NCBI RefSeq assembly: GCF_000003815.2
Contig: NC_049982.1
Location: 19,658,953-19,722,952 of the forward strand
Reading direction: 5' to 3'
From: Branchiostoma floridae
Lineage: Eukaryota > Chordata > Leptocardii > Amphioxiformes > Branchiostomatidae
Length of the DNA: 64,000 nt
Shown: positions 37,052 through 51,000 of the stretch, one piece after another
How positions within the stretch are numbered: position 1 is the first letter of the stretch
How the letters are laid out: each line of letters begins with the position of its first letter
Translations under genes and position numbers: made by a program
The notes under the pieces: model-generated
Databases searched by the model: none
The model's input: the letters and a program-made list of their open reading frames with translations, nothing else
Told to the model about the DNA's origin: nothing

Positions 37052-37057
37052 AATAAA
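37052..37057 (+). terminator. Polyadenylation signal AATAAA for the HDAC gene
   Basis: First good AATAAA hexamer after the HDAC stop codon, about 350 bp downstream in an AT-rich 3' UTR. Inferred from position and motif only. Confidence 0.55.
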
Positions 37058-40000
37058 ATTTTCCAGCCAGATTAAATGCCTTTTAATGTTACCAAAATTC
37101 AGAGCTTTTTCCATTAAATTTTGTTGTTGCCATTGTTTTTTTCCAAATGTATTTGGTTTCCTAACAGTAGATCTACATCTTGTACTTTCATGTAAAAAAA
37201 TTAAGTAAAAATTAAAATTCTTGGATGAGAACCCAAGCTCCCCTTATCTGAGTGAAAATCAACTTCAAACCAAAGTTGCAATTTTTAACAAAATATTACA
37301 TCTTTAGAAATTTCCACCCTTCAACATGAGTAAACCACTCAGCTGTGTGTTGTGGTGAAGTTATATATGACCTAGAGACCAATAAGTGCTTTTTTGATAG
37401 CAGAGACATTATTTGTCAGAAACAATGCTAGAATGCAGACTAGCATTTGATACTGCACAGTTCCAAATTTCTACTGCTACACTGGGAGCTTTGGGTGCTG
37501 AAGGTTGAATGCATGTAGATTTTCATGTGTTGATGCAAAAGTCTGTGACTTGCATTATTTGGTTAGAACAGCAAAAGTTATGCTGAGAAGTGTACCAAAG
37601 AAGTAAACAACTTTTTTTTTAAAGTCTTAACAATTTAAGTCTGCAATGGTACAAGAGTGTTGGGGGTGATTTAGCACAATATCTGAGTATTTGTTACTCA
37701 AACAAATTGCAACCTTGTCATGTGAATATCAAGGTCATTAGCACCAGGAGACATATTAAGAAGAATAGTAGCAACAGTTTTAAGAATCAAAACACAACTT
37801 CCACCTTCTGGCCATGGCACACTTCTTGAGTAGCAGCTATGAGCAGAAAACATTTAGGACCTATCACATATAGCCTCAGATGCTTGTTTATCATTATATG
37901 GTATAAAGATGTTTACTGAAATAATGACAGATTAGTAAAAGATATTGCTTGGGTGGTGTGGGTGTGATTTGTAAGCTAACTTGTTTTTGTCAAAGATACT
38001 GGCAGCTGTCGAAGTAGAATTGAAAAATGCACTTTTAAAAATGTCTTATTCCTGTAAATACTGTATAATTATAGAGAATTTTATGCACAGTAGATGCCAT
38101 AAGTATATGTACCAATATGTACAAAGCGAATGAAGAATTTAATAATGTTATTTATTGTGGTCTGGTGTTGTGACCATCTCCTCTAGAATGCCCAAAACGT
38201 GGCTCATTGTGTGCAACTCCTGATTGTGTTTATGTGGAATAAATATTGTTTTAATCTGCAGTCCTGTTCGCTATGTCTGATGTTTGTAGGTCAAAAAGTT
38301 CAGTTTGCACCAGAGGAAGGAACTTCACCATGTCAGAGATTGTGCACCAACATCTCACCATCAGACCTTTAGAGAGACTTGAATCTTCTTTCTGTGCATT
38401 TATTTATTTCATTTAAGCCCTGGTCAAAAAGCTCGTACTACGTACCTGCAATAGTGTGTCCCATAAATTGCACGATTGCAGGTAAATCTACTACATGTAC
38501 TACTAGCTAAAATTAGCCATTGCCAAGCATCACGCTTTGTTCATTTTTATCCAGTGTTGTGCAATGTAATGTTTCCCTTGTGTCTATTCTGAATAGCCAC
38601 CTGATCATTTTTGTGCTTCTTTACCCGACCAAATGTGGACCAATCTGACCCCCAAAACAGACTATAGCTGAGAATTGTTCTGATTATGAACGGACCGTAG
38701 TGAAGCCTGCTATGGGGGGGAAAACGCAAGACTGGAGAATTTTGAACGTTCAAAATCTATTTTAACTCTGTGAAGGGCACAACACTGGAGCCCACTATAC
38801 AAGGAGTTTTAACCAAGAACCTTAAGTCAAAACCTCTAATTACAACACCTCGTAACTGACAAAATTTACTACTCACAGTGCAGAATGGTAACTGGCTAGC
38901 CTGTGTTTGCATAATCTCTCAATGGCTGGCATTAAGGGCCCACTCCTCATGAGGTAGTGACAATTGTACGGCTGGCTGCTAGCAGTGCGGTTTAGTCAGG
39001 CTAGACTGGCGTACTTTCCCTTTCCACAAGAGGAAGGGAAAAGTAATGACACAGTAGCTGTGATAATGATCAAAGCATAGACTTCCAAAGAGAAGTGCAC
39101 AATGTGTGTAACCTATGTGAATGTACATTATACTCACTCACTCATCCTCGCCGCATATATTTGTGTCAGACCTTGCTGATACACCAAGTTGCAAAAAATG
39201 ACAAATATTGTGTTGAAAATTTAATCATCCCACTGCAACAGCATAATGACAAAATTTTTGCAGTATTTACTTGTAAAGAGATACTGTTAAATCTGTGTAG
39301 ACCACTTGTGATCCTACAAAGCACACATTGTGATGTTCATGTAGCTTATCAAATAAGACACCCTGCGATACATAGGGCTAACTTCTGACAGTTTGTTACT
39401 CTGTACTATATCACCATGGAGAGAAGTACCATTCTCTGCTCAACAAGGAAGCAAAAATCATTAAGAGTAATTGGGAAAAGTAAATATATCTTTTCCCAAT
39501 ATGGTATAAGCCATATATATGGGAGGAGATGGTCATGACAAAATCTTTTGTTTCAAATTGTAACATGTCTGCAACTCCATCCCTGGGACCTTACATGGAC
39601 AGGTTCATCCACACCATCCTATTGTATACTGTTATGATTGTTATTATAATATTTGCCATTAGATACCAGATTGTGCATGAATACGCAGTCCCCATCTTCC
39701 CTACACATCCATCATCTATATGCTAATCAGCGTCACAATTGCTTATGGCTGCAACATACATTGTACATGTAATTTCTCTCTTTAACACTGAGAAATATGT
39801 CTCCATCTTAGCAGTGTGGAACAGACAGAATCATGCCCATTGTCATTAGCCTAGTAACAAACTTTAAAGCCATCATAGGACATTATTCTGATAAAAGATA
39901 CTTTAGGAACTTTTGTCTTCATGTTCATGTATCTTTCGGTCTGTTCTTAACACAATTCTCAAAAAACAACTTAGTGTGCTGAAGTTGGAATTCTAACAGG

Positions 40001-42020
40001 AAGTACTCCTAGCATGTTGTCTAATGAAAACAATTTTGCAAGGGGTATGGTATGAAAACTTCATAGCATTTCAACAGACACTGACAATTAGTGATTATCA
40101 AATATTGAAGACAGCAGTGTTATATTTTCTTCCCTACAGTAGATTGCACTATGGTCAACTTCTATAACAATTTTGAGTAACTTCAGTATAAAGATGCTAT
40201 CAGCTGCCAAAAAAGCAATTTTGAAAAGATCTTGCACATAGAGCCAATACCATTTACCCCCTGAACAAGTACACTGTACAGGGGTAATAAGGAGGATTGA
40301 AATTATAATAGTCTTTGCATAGTAGCTGCGGCAAGGACTTTGAAAAAGCATTAAAAAACAGCTACCATAAAATAATGCTACCTTCGTCATACATTCACCA
40401 CACAGGTATGTATTTCTGGCTTCAACTGAGACATTGATTTTGTTTATAATATGTAATTCATAGTGAGTGCTAGTATGGCCCAGGCAATGTTTCCCAATAT
40501 AATGCTTGAATTTCATGTCCTTCATGTACATACAAAAAAACACCATGCCGAAATAGAAATTTGCAATGTTCACTGTTAAATGTCTGCTATTTGATGACAA
40601 CATACATATCTTGCTAAATATATAAACAATATGTGTACTACATGTGAGTGTCTGGTGCACTGAAATGTCTATGGCAATAAAACATTCACACTGCATCTCA
40701 ATTAGTAGCAGTGTATACAGTGTAACTTCAGCCTACACAAGCATAGTATTCTGAGTGTCTATACAATGCAAATTTTCTTCATCACATACAATAAAATATG
40801 CTTGGCCCAATTTTGCAACTGGCTATCATGATCATTTATGTATTAGATTAAAAAGTCTCTTGCTTTATGAACATGCATTTGTGACTGCAGCAGTATCATG
40901 ATTGCCAAGCTACAGGATGTGCATAGACTGTGGATTGGAAAATGGCTTATACATGTCTATTTAATGGCTTATAAAATTGTCACATCATGAGCAACCTTAC
41001 ATCTACTTCTCTGTACATCTGCTAGACACCTTTAAATTGGCTCGGACAATTCAGTTAATACCTATATCTTACACATTGCTTGTGCCCTGTATCTAGCTGG
41101 AACCATATGCATTACTCTCCTGTATGCCTATTATTCCTAACAATTAACTTAAGTTTTTTCTTTCCATAAATTTTGACTTACATTGGCATGAAGATTTCTC
41201 AGGCTCAGCAAAAAGCACTAAAGCTTTCAGAAAGGTTGGTCAAACAGAATTCTCACTACAATCCATGTTTTCCCTTCCTTGTTTCATCATACATTTTCCA
41301 TATCACTCGAACATCTAAACTAATATTTTGCACATGTCCCATGAGTTCTATTGGCGATTTGATCTAGAGTTGATTCACATATCTGTGCACTGTGTACATG
41401 TCCCAAGCAAATCCTCATTGGCTGTAATGGCCACAAGCAGATTTTATCCAAAGAATGTTATATGGTCACTCCTGCACTTAGAGTTGCAGTTAGGATATAC
41501 AAACGATGTTAAAACGGCTGCAAAGGCAAATAGACCTCAGACCACTCACATTAGATAAACTACACTTTGCAAATCTTTGTCATAAGCAGGAAAACCTCCA
41601 AAGAGCCGTCAGTGGGACACCAGGTCAAAGCTGGCTCCTGTCTTTACAGTCAACACTTGCCACTGTCTTTAAATTAGGGCAAACAGCCCTCTTTCCTTGT
41701 CTTTGTAATCACCATCTACATTGACCAAGTAACAAAGATACACATGATATACCTGTCCATTAGTTTGCACCAAAATAAAAACCATTTAGCAAATCATTCT
41801 ATTCAGCAAATTTTTGCCATCTCTCTTCTGAAAATGCATATTTGAGGCACTACAATATGTACAATTGTTAGCTTTTCAAGCAATCCTACTGACATACCTG
41901 GCTTTCATCTGTTGCCTACATTTCATTGAGAAGCTACTTTATACCTTTTTCAGGTAAGTGTATCTCTGCCCCCCTCACCACCCTGTACCTCCTACATACA
42001 TGTATCCTACAATGTCATGA
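37058..42020. other. Region between convergent HDAC and EXOC6 genes
   Basis: About 5 kb of AT-rich DNA between the HDAC polyadenylation signal and the EXOC6 stop codon. The right part is probably the EXOC6 3' UTR, which would include the 202-codon minus-strand ORF at 40088-40696; that ORF has no recognisable domain and I do not call it. It holds a TAGCCTG-type element at 38897-39003. No other gene is supported. Confidence 0.5.
38897..39003. mobile_element. Small TIR element, TAGCCTG...CAGGCTA, copy 2
   Basis: Second copy of the element at 19945-20049, same word order (TAGCCTGTGTTTGCATAATC, TTAAGGGCCC, GCTGCTAGCAG, TTTAGTCAGGCTA) with substitutions and length changes. Confidence 0.7.
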
Positions 42021-45000
42021 CTACTCCTGTATGCGGTTGCTGCCCCCATTCACGAGTTGTCGCAGCTGTTTCAGGACGGCATCTAGCAGCTTCCTTCTGT
42101 CTCTCTCGTTCTTCTTCAGGGAAAACAGATTCTTCTTCTTGTCAGCCTCTCTCATTCTGTCATGCAAAAGGAGAGAATCACATACAATCTTTGGCAAAGG
42201 CTAAACAATACTAAACAATTAAATGGGGTAGGGAATTTCCCGAGCAGCCTCGTAACCCCTGCTTCGCCTATTGAGTCAGTGAAGTCAAGCTTGCTTAAGC
42301 TTGATGTTTCTGACTTAGGGAGAAGAAATGCTGCTACAGTTATCGCTATGGGCCGCTCTTCATCACCATGATGATAACATCAGGCCCTACGAACCTGATT
42401 TAGAAAAAAAAAATAATATGTACTTACCAATATACCACGCAAGTTGAAGGAAAAAACAATGATGAATCAGCAGAGAAAAATGTACATCCCTCAACATGCT
42501 ACAGGGCAGAGTTTTGAAAAGAACTAAACTGTAACTATAACTTTACAGATAGATGCCTGACAGATATTCTGTTTCAATGCAAACAAAAATAAAAATTTGG
42601 AATAGACATAACTAAGGAGGCAATCATCAATTGCAAGTAAGTACTGTTAGTGTACAGTATCATTCTAAGCATTGGCAACTGTTCTTGAAGTGTCTTATCA
42701 ATTTTTCATGCCCCTACACATGTACAAACTACAGAATGACACCACTTAAGTTTTCTTTTAATGCTAGTCTCTAACAACTTGAAGGCACTTACTTCTCTAG
42801 AATAGTGATGGCTGTGGAGGGGTGTACTCTGACATACTTGTTCCTCTCCTGGCCATAGTCTGACAGGTACAGTGACCAGTCCCACGCCATGAACAAATCT
42901 AACAGCTGGGGGAAACAAATCATTTCTCCATGTGGGTTAACACATTATGTGCACGACACCTAGCAATACGCTAAAGTACTGCACAAATGAAGCTGATGTT
43001 CCAACAGTTACACTCATAGATTACACATGTATCTGTTCTACATGTATGTATGCAATACATAAAAAATTGAATGCTATTTGTAGGGACTAAATTTCTGCTA
43101 GTGGCAACTATTTCCATACCTAACAAAACAGCTTGGATTGGCTGTGCAGGATGTGCTTAGGTCTACATGATCAAAGGTAAATGTATCAAAGGTAAACACA
43201 TCTTTAAACTCAACAGTCTGCAAGTCTTGCTTGCAAATTGGAAAAAAAGTGATTTTACTACCCGCAAAGCTGCAATCACTGGTACAACTAGCAGACTTAC
43301 CTGTCTGAGTTCGACAAACGTCATCTGTAAAGCACCGTCCTTAAACCCTGGCACTGGCTCTGAGTCCACAAACTCTGCAGCAGCAAAAATTGAAAGGTTA
43401 TACAAACAGTGATATACTCTACAACTACCCCCAGGGCTCGAAATTCATTTTTGGGATTAGGTGCACTGGTGCACCCAGCTAAAAAAATTGGGTGCACCAA
43501 AAAGTTTTTGGGTGCACCACTTAAATTTAAGTAAATGACCTAATGATAAAACTTAATCACAAGCTTCAAATTCTTAAACAAGTACCATGGCAGACATTTT
43601 TATTATCTTTTTAGCACTTAAATGTCAAGAATATGATGTATACTAGTATACTTTGATATCTTAAAGACATAAACGTAAGAAAATATTTGGGTGCGCCCTG
43701 TGCACCCACAAAAAATAATTGGGTGCACAGCTCCAATTTTGGGTGCACCTGGGTGCACATGCACCCAGTATTTTGAGCCCTGACCCCAAAACATATATTA
43801 TGAAGATGGTATCAAAAAGCCTGTACCTAAGCCGCAGTATTTAAAAGTATCACTATTAGATGAGTGTGTGAAGATCTTTCTAATTTCTACTGAATGTGAA
43901 CTACGACAACATCAATGAAGGCAGATTGACTGTGGTGCCCCTGTAAACAAGGCACTGATTGGCTCACATTGCATTTGACAGTGAAATACAACGTCAAACT
44001 GCTTCAAGCATACGCATCAAATCATTCAATCAACACTTCACTTTACAAGTGTTGACAATGCAGACATTCAGAGCATGTCAAATGTTTGTCATCTTTCTAT
44101 AACAGAGTCAATGCACAATGACTTTCATTCTTAGGTAAGTGGGTAGTCGACGTGCTCGTGCATCGTCAGGGTTATACAACCCCCTATGGGGGGCATACTC
44201 TTTTGTTAGTTTTCACCCTTGCCCACCCCTTTATGTTACAACTGTATGACAAGACTCACGTTCACACTGGATGACGTCGAGGTTGAACTGCTGCAGCGCT
44301 CCCATGCTGACCTGCCTGACCTCGTTGTCCAACAGGAAGGTCATGAGGGAGGAGGCCAGGTGTTTACAGGCGGACATGCAGGCTGTTTGGGCCACTTTAC
44401 CCTGCGGACAAAACAACATCTCCAGTTCAGGGTCATTCTGTGAACAAGGTCGATGGGGTTCGTCCAAACATTTAGACTGGGGTAAGTCCCTACAGTTTAA
44501 TTTCAGTGTTGGATATAAAGTGTTAGCAATTTTCCATAACATCATAATCTATGTCTAGATCATCGTGATGTGTCTAAAGACAGTCATTATGACCGTTATT
44601 ACTAATATCAATACAACATGTTTGCCAAGTTGTGGCCCTAAGATTAAGACTGATTAGTATTGAAATGACAATTGTTGAAATGCAAGTGTAAGCACATTTC
44701 ATAAAAACGTGGTATAAAATGAGTGGAATGTCTGTATGGTGTAAATTAAAGAATCTTGATGATTGATGAAACTGACTGAGTCAAAGTCAGAGGAGTTCTG
44801 ACCAGTTTGGGCCAGTGATACCTACAGGAAGGTTGGTGAAGACAGCAAAGGTGCTCTGCAGAAAGGCAATCAGGTCCATCAGGTAACCGCTGGCATGGCC
44901 ACGGGGCTCCTGTAAGGTCCAGTTGTAGCAGGCTGCAGGGAAAACAACTTTTCTCACTTAGACTGACATGTCACTCGTTTGTTGCAGGTTTGAGTACAAT

Positions 45001-48000
45001 TAGCATTAAATTTTGTGTATTGTATTGTTCTAAAACATACCAACCCAAAAGTATCATAACTTATTAACAACTTTGATTAAATAAACATCTCAGATGAGTC
45101 TCAGATGAGTTTGACAGGATATGAACATACTTTTCTTATGATAGATTATTCCCTTAACACCCAATACAGCCATGCATTTTATTTCCTTTTAAATTTCAAT
45201 ACACTACCTGTACTGTAGATGGTCCCCGAAACCACTGCCTGTCAATTAAGTGTGGCTTGCAACATTGAGTACAACCCATGTATTGGTCATTCTAGTTTCC
45301 TTTCCACATTCCAGACAGTGGAATAAAGTTAAAGTCACAAACCTAGATCCAGGAACTCGTCAATCTTGGTGTTGAGTTTTGAGTAGATCTGACTCTCAGC
45401 TTCTTGTCTTGTGTCCTACAGAAATACAAAAAATAGAGCAAAGAATGAAGATTAGGGATATCTAATAAAAAAGTTGATTCTCCAGTGTGCAAAATACTTT
45501 TTTGAGCCAGGTTGAAAATGTGCTTGCGCTGCGCAAGTGGGTATTTTGCAAGCTGTTCTCGTATCAGCTCTTTAGACAGCTATGTTACACAGTTGCTAGC
45601 TTACTCCTTAAGTTGTAATCCATTATTAATGAATAAATCTTGAATGTATATAACCTTGAATGTATTAGTTCCCTGCAGCCTGGCTGTGTGCACACTGTCC
45701 CCGACTGCACCTGTCATGTTGGAGATGAAGTCCTCCAGGTACACACAGGCTGTCTCCAGGTGGGTTGTGTTTATGGAGATCTGGACCAGCTGGGAGCATA
45801 CAAACATACAAACAAACAAAAGGTCACTGAAATTGCCTCAATAAAAAAAAATGTGACATCATTTTGACCTCCCCCAAAAGAAAGAAAACATTCTTGACCA
45901 ATGCTGCTAGTTGCTCCATTGCTAGAAGGAAGGCATCTCTTATTTTCAATACATTGAAATGCTTTAAAAAGAAGAAAATCCAACTGAATATTGTCTCTTG
46001 GATTGTTTGATTGGTAGGTTTAAAGTTTTCCCCAGCACTAAAAGACAACATAAATAGGACTTAAGAGTAAAAACTCCTACTCCTGATCTGTTCACATGAT
46101 GCTTTTCACAAAGCCTTCATTCTGGAAGGAGGATAGACCCCTACCTCTGCCATCCCCAGGGTCTGTTTCTTGATGTGTGAGGTGAGACAGCCGCTCAGTG
46201 TCCTGGTCAGCAGCAGGTTGGTGGACTTCCTCACCATATCATCGATCTCTGTGTGACTACACAAACATGATACAGCATAGAGTTGACATTACTGAGGAAA
46301 TCATTCAAATATTCAAAAGCATTCAAGCAGTTCCATTGCAAGTGGGAAGCAAGCATGATGACAGTCAATACAATGCTCACAAAAATATTAAAATCAATGG
46401 TTTAAAGGACACGCTGGTTTATAAACGATGCCCTGCTTAGAGATCAAAAGGCAGGTATTGTGATGAGGACATCCAAATCCAATTAATTAGCACCAGTGAC
46501 AATTGCGCTGGCAAACCAATCCTGAACAGTTATCCAGAAGACAAATCAGGGAAAGGTTCCCAAGAACCAATCAGAATCAAAGATAGATTCACTCATGGGA
46601 AAGCAGCAAACTACAGCAACCAACAGCCATTCAGCACTAAGGACAGCTCCAAAGCCAATCAGAACTGGGGAATGATACACAGATCAGCACAAAGGACAGC
46701 CCTCATCCATACCCTAACCGCACACAAAACTGACATTAACAGTTGATCAAGTCCAGAGGACCAAGACTCTTGGGGCAAACTACATACAACTGATGGTTGA
46801 GCTAGGTCTACACTGACATCAGGTTGACAATAATATTACCATTCATTCATTCAACATAAAAAACCACCTTACACTAAAGGCAACATACAGGACATACTAA
46901 CCTTAAGTTGAGATCTTCAGAGAACTTGATACAGGCATAGGCAAACTCCTTGATCTGCTTGTACACCTGAGGTACAGACCCAGAGAATGGGAACCTTTTG
47001 GGGAAGTCCTCCTGTAGGAAAAAATGTCACAGGGAACATTTCAATGTCAACTGCAGTTATGAAAGGAGTAGGTTCAATAGACTTACAACCTGTTTTCAAA
47101 TGTCCCCTTTCTCTATGCAGTTTTGACAAAGGAAGCACCAACTTTTACTTACTAAAGATCTCCTTCAAAAGCCATCAATCTTACTGACAACAATTCTTTT
47201 ATCATTCCTTATCTCTGTTACGCTTGCTTCCACCTATTTGACAGCTCTACCAAAACAAGCCATTGTACTCGTATATAGTTGTTATATCAGAACAATAAGG
47301 ACTACTCACCTTTTCCAGGGCTTCGTCCTGGTAGGGGAAACTCCGAATGATCTCGCTGTACTCTTCTTTATCAGCAACATAGAGAGGTGCGCATGTGTCT
47401 GACTCCAGGATCTCTCTATATGGGGACAGTACATTTGTCATCTTCACTGGGTACAGCCACAGGCATACATCAGGTATGAGGTGCTTCCATCCTATGCTTA
47501 ACTATGTAATCAGCAGAATAGCAGATACTGGCGCAAATCACTAAACACTGTTCAGATGGACATTTTTATTGTACCTGAATATCTGCAACCATCTCTTCAT
47601 GAGGATCTCGTTGTACTGGTCCCTGATTTCCATGAGTAGGTCGTACAGTTGGGATACAGGGAAGCCATAACCCTGGACAAAAGAAAGTGGAGAAATTAAA
47701 AAATTTAATATATCATAGCCTATCCATATGCCATATGCCATAGTCTCATACAATGGGACAGAAAGTTACCATGATTATGAAAACATGTATTTTTACATCA
47801 TGCTATTTGAAAAGGAAAGCATGATGTGTAAACTGGACAATACAACAAACTATTAAGTCACATTTTTTCTGCACATTGATACCTACCGCTAACGTATCTG
47901 AGAAGAGCACTATGAGGTTCTTGATTTCCAGCATCAATGTTGCATCAGTGCAGTATGCCTGAGGAGGAAGAAAAAAAAACAGACAAAATCAGTTCCAGAC

Positions 48001-51000
48001 TCTTCAAAGCCTTGAGCCAAGAAAGCTTGTCATGAAGTAACAAAACATAATTGAATGCATGTTTGGTTACTCCGGCTTAATGGATAGCTTACAGAGTGAG
48101 TCCTGAGGACGGCAATGATTTTAGAGAGGGCCATGTCCCACAGCTCATCCATGAACTGTCTGGACACCAGGCCCTGGGTGGTGTTCATCACTGTGTCTTC
48201 CACAACAAAGAACCTACAAAGGCAACAACAGATATTGATGCACAACCAGGTTAATGTATACTGTATCAACAGTAGCACATTTGTCTTTACAAAAAAAAAT
48301 AGTTCATCACACAAGAAGATGAGCCATGAAAACACACTGGAGATTATTTCATGGATTCTACAACTACAAGATGGCTGTAGTGTACTGTAGAATACTGTTT
48401 ACATAAAAATGTACCAGATGAGTGTGATGTACCTACCCTATTATCTGGTGGAAGTAACTCTTGTAACCTTGCAATGTTTCATGCTGTAGGAAAGAGGATG
48501 AAAACTTTTATTCTTCTTCAGCTCTGTCACAGTCTTGATCTTATCTTGAATCTATTGCCCATCCCAATACTAGTGCCGCTACCCTAACTCACAATGTAAT
48601 TTGTAAAGGAAATGTGTTTGATTACAAATTTCTGTTAAGTCTAATGTCCTTTGTAATTTGTGTTAACATAGACCTAATAAATTATATGTCTACATTTTTT
48701 TCTAATAAGCTTACCACTTATTAACAATAGAGTGTGATTTACCTCCAGCATATTCATACCAACATGCTATCGACATGCAAAAGATACAGGTTTCATATTT
48801 CAGTGCATGAATGTATTGTTAGCCTGTTCAAGAGATCTGTATGTTATGAAAGATGGGAGAATTCAACATTCCTACTATGGTACATTGGTAGATAACAAAT
48901 GGCTCAATCCTAGTTTCTAAACGGTCATGACTTATAACATCAGCACTACAACTATACAACATTGTTTTTCTTACCATGTTAGACTGAGGTTGAAGTGCCA
49001 GCCTAGCTTGTTTTCTTCTCTGTTTTCTATAGTAATTTTCAAACTGCTCTCTGGCACCCTGTAAGCCAGAAGAGAACCTTTGCATCAGCATGTGAAAGGT
49101 ATGTACATGAGCGCCCCCAGCAAGTTTCAGGAGAGCTGCATGTTACAAATTACCAGGTAAAGAACACACACAGATATCATTTCCTGTATCTTGTTGAAAA
49201 TGAACCTCACTGACCAACTGGACAGGACAAATGTACTGTGAAATTCTTTTTCATCCCCTGGACTTTGAATGGAAATCCTGTTGAAGGCACAACGATCCTA
49301 GGCGGGTCCAGGGGCATGCTCCCCGTGAAAATTTGAAATCAAGACCCTCTGAAATCCTATTTACTTCATTTTGGAGGCAAATTTTGTTGCTAGACGCAGC
49401 TCAGTTCAATTAATATCTTTACATGCCGATTTTTGTCCATCACAGAGGACGGAATGGAGACATTTTTTGCCTGTTTCCAGCAGCAAAATTGTGTCAAAGG
49501 ACGGATGCTAGAACCCTGCTGTGAACATATCATTTACGCAAAAGTTACTCTCATTAGTAAGTTTAAGTTTCGAATGATTGTCTCACCAGCACTGAGTAGA
49601 TGTGCATACATCTGTAGACTGGGGAAAAGTCAATCATATCTTGAGCACTCCTCTCCTGCAACAAACATCCCACATTGTTACCAGACAAGTATGTATTTAC
49701 AAAATAGCATTTCAAATTATTCTGCAGCATCTATTTTAGTCGTCATAATCTGTATTGCTTTAGGGTGTTAATCAATCTGTAAAATGTTTGTTTTATTACT
49801 TTACTTTTTTTATTACTTTACTATGTTAAGATTTAAAGCTGTGTGTTTGTTTTAATGCCTGAATATGCAATTCAGCGTGCTACAGGGCTGCAATATATTT
49901 GGAGATTGAAACTGCAATCAATAAAATATCAATAAAAAGGACAACATTCAAGTTAGATCTAAAACTTACCTCATCCTCATCTTCATCATCATCATCCTCA
50001 TCTTCCCCATCCTCATTTCCAAAGGGGTTTGTCTCCTCCTCTGCTTCCTTCTTCTCTTCCTGAACTTTCTTGTTACCTGATTTTTTCATCAGGTACTTCC
50101 TCACAAGAACTCTATCCAGGTCCTTCTGTTTGAGTGCCTTAAAAGGAGAATGGTACCAACAGTAAAATGATTTCTTCACTGGATAGGAGTAAGTAGGTCT
50201 TAAACAGATATGAGCTACAAAACAGATGAAAAAAATATTGATGTTTCCAACAACTTTCAGCAGAAATATCAGAACTGATACCAGTACAACCACATATGGT
50301 ATAATGCATTTTCATTGACTATAAAGGCTGCATGCACAGTCAAACTGGTTCAGAAAGCTGTTCATATTTGTTATCATTACATTAGTCATGTCCTATCATC
50401 TTTCTTTCATGTATCTTTAAGCCTTCTCAAATAAAGAAGCAAATGGAATATCTCTGGTGGCTACGTAATTGTGTACAGAATATATGAGCAACGCCAGACG
50501 CATATGAAAGTATTATTAGAGTTGATAGTTTTACTGAAAGTGCTGTCAATGGCACATATATTGTGCATATAAGTTAACATATAACTTACATGGCTCATGG
50601 CATGCTCCCCTATCCTCTCAGAGTGCTTCCGTATACTCTCTAGGAAATCTTTCAGGTCTGACATGGAGGCATCTTTGATACTTTCTCTCAATCTCGGAAT
50701 GGCGTCTGCCATTATTTTCGAGAATCGATACCTGAAAAAAAACACAAAATTATACCTTTATTCAAAACACACAAAATTATACCTTTATTCAAAACACACA
50801 AAATGATACCTTTATTCAAAACAACTATCTTTCTAGATCTCCAAGGAGATGCTAAGATAAGCTGCTGTCTTACAATATTCTGGCAATGTTACAACAAAAT
50901 ATATCAAGTCACTATACTGTAATTCTTTAAATGTTAATGACAATTTTCAATTTACCATAGTTCTACTATAGAATTGTTATAACCACGAAAATCTCATGTC

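Noticed and set aside
40088-40696. 202-codon minus-strand ORF downstream of EXOC6
   Set aside because: No domain recognised; residue make-up is typical of AT-rich DNA read in frame. It probably lies in or near the EXOC6 3' UTR.
50742-50822. Tandem repeat as extra EXOC6 coding sequence
   Set aside because: It lies outside the exon 6 acceptor, and the protein alignment is complete without it.
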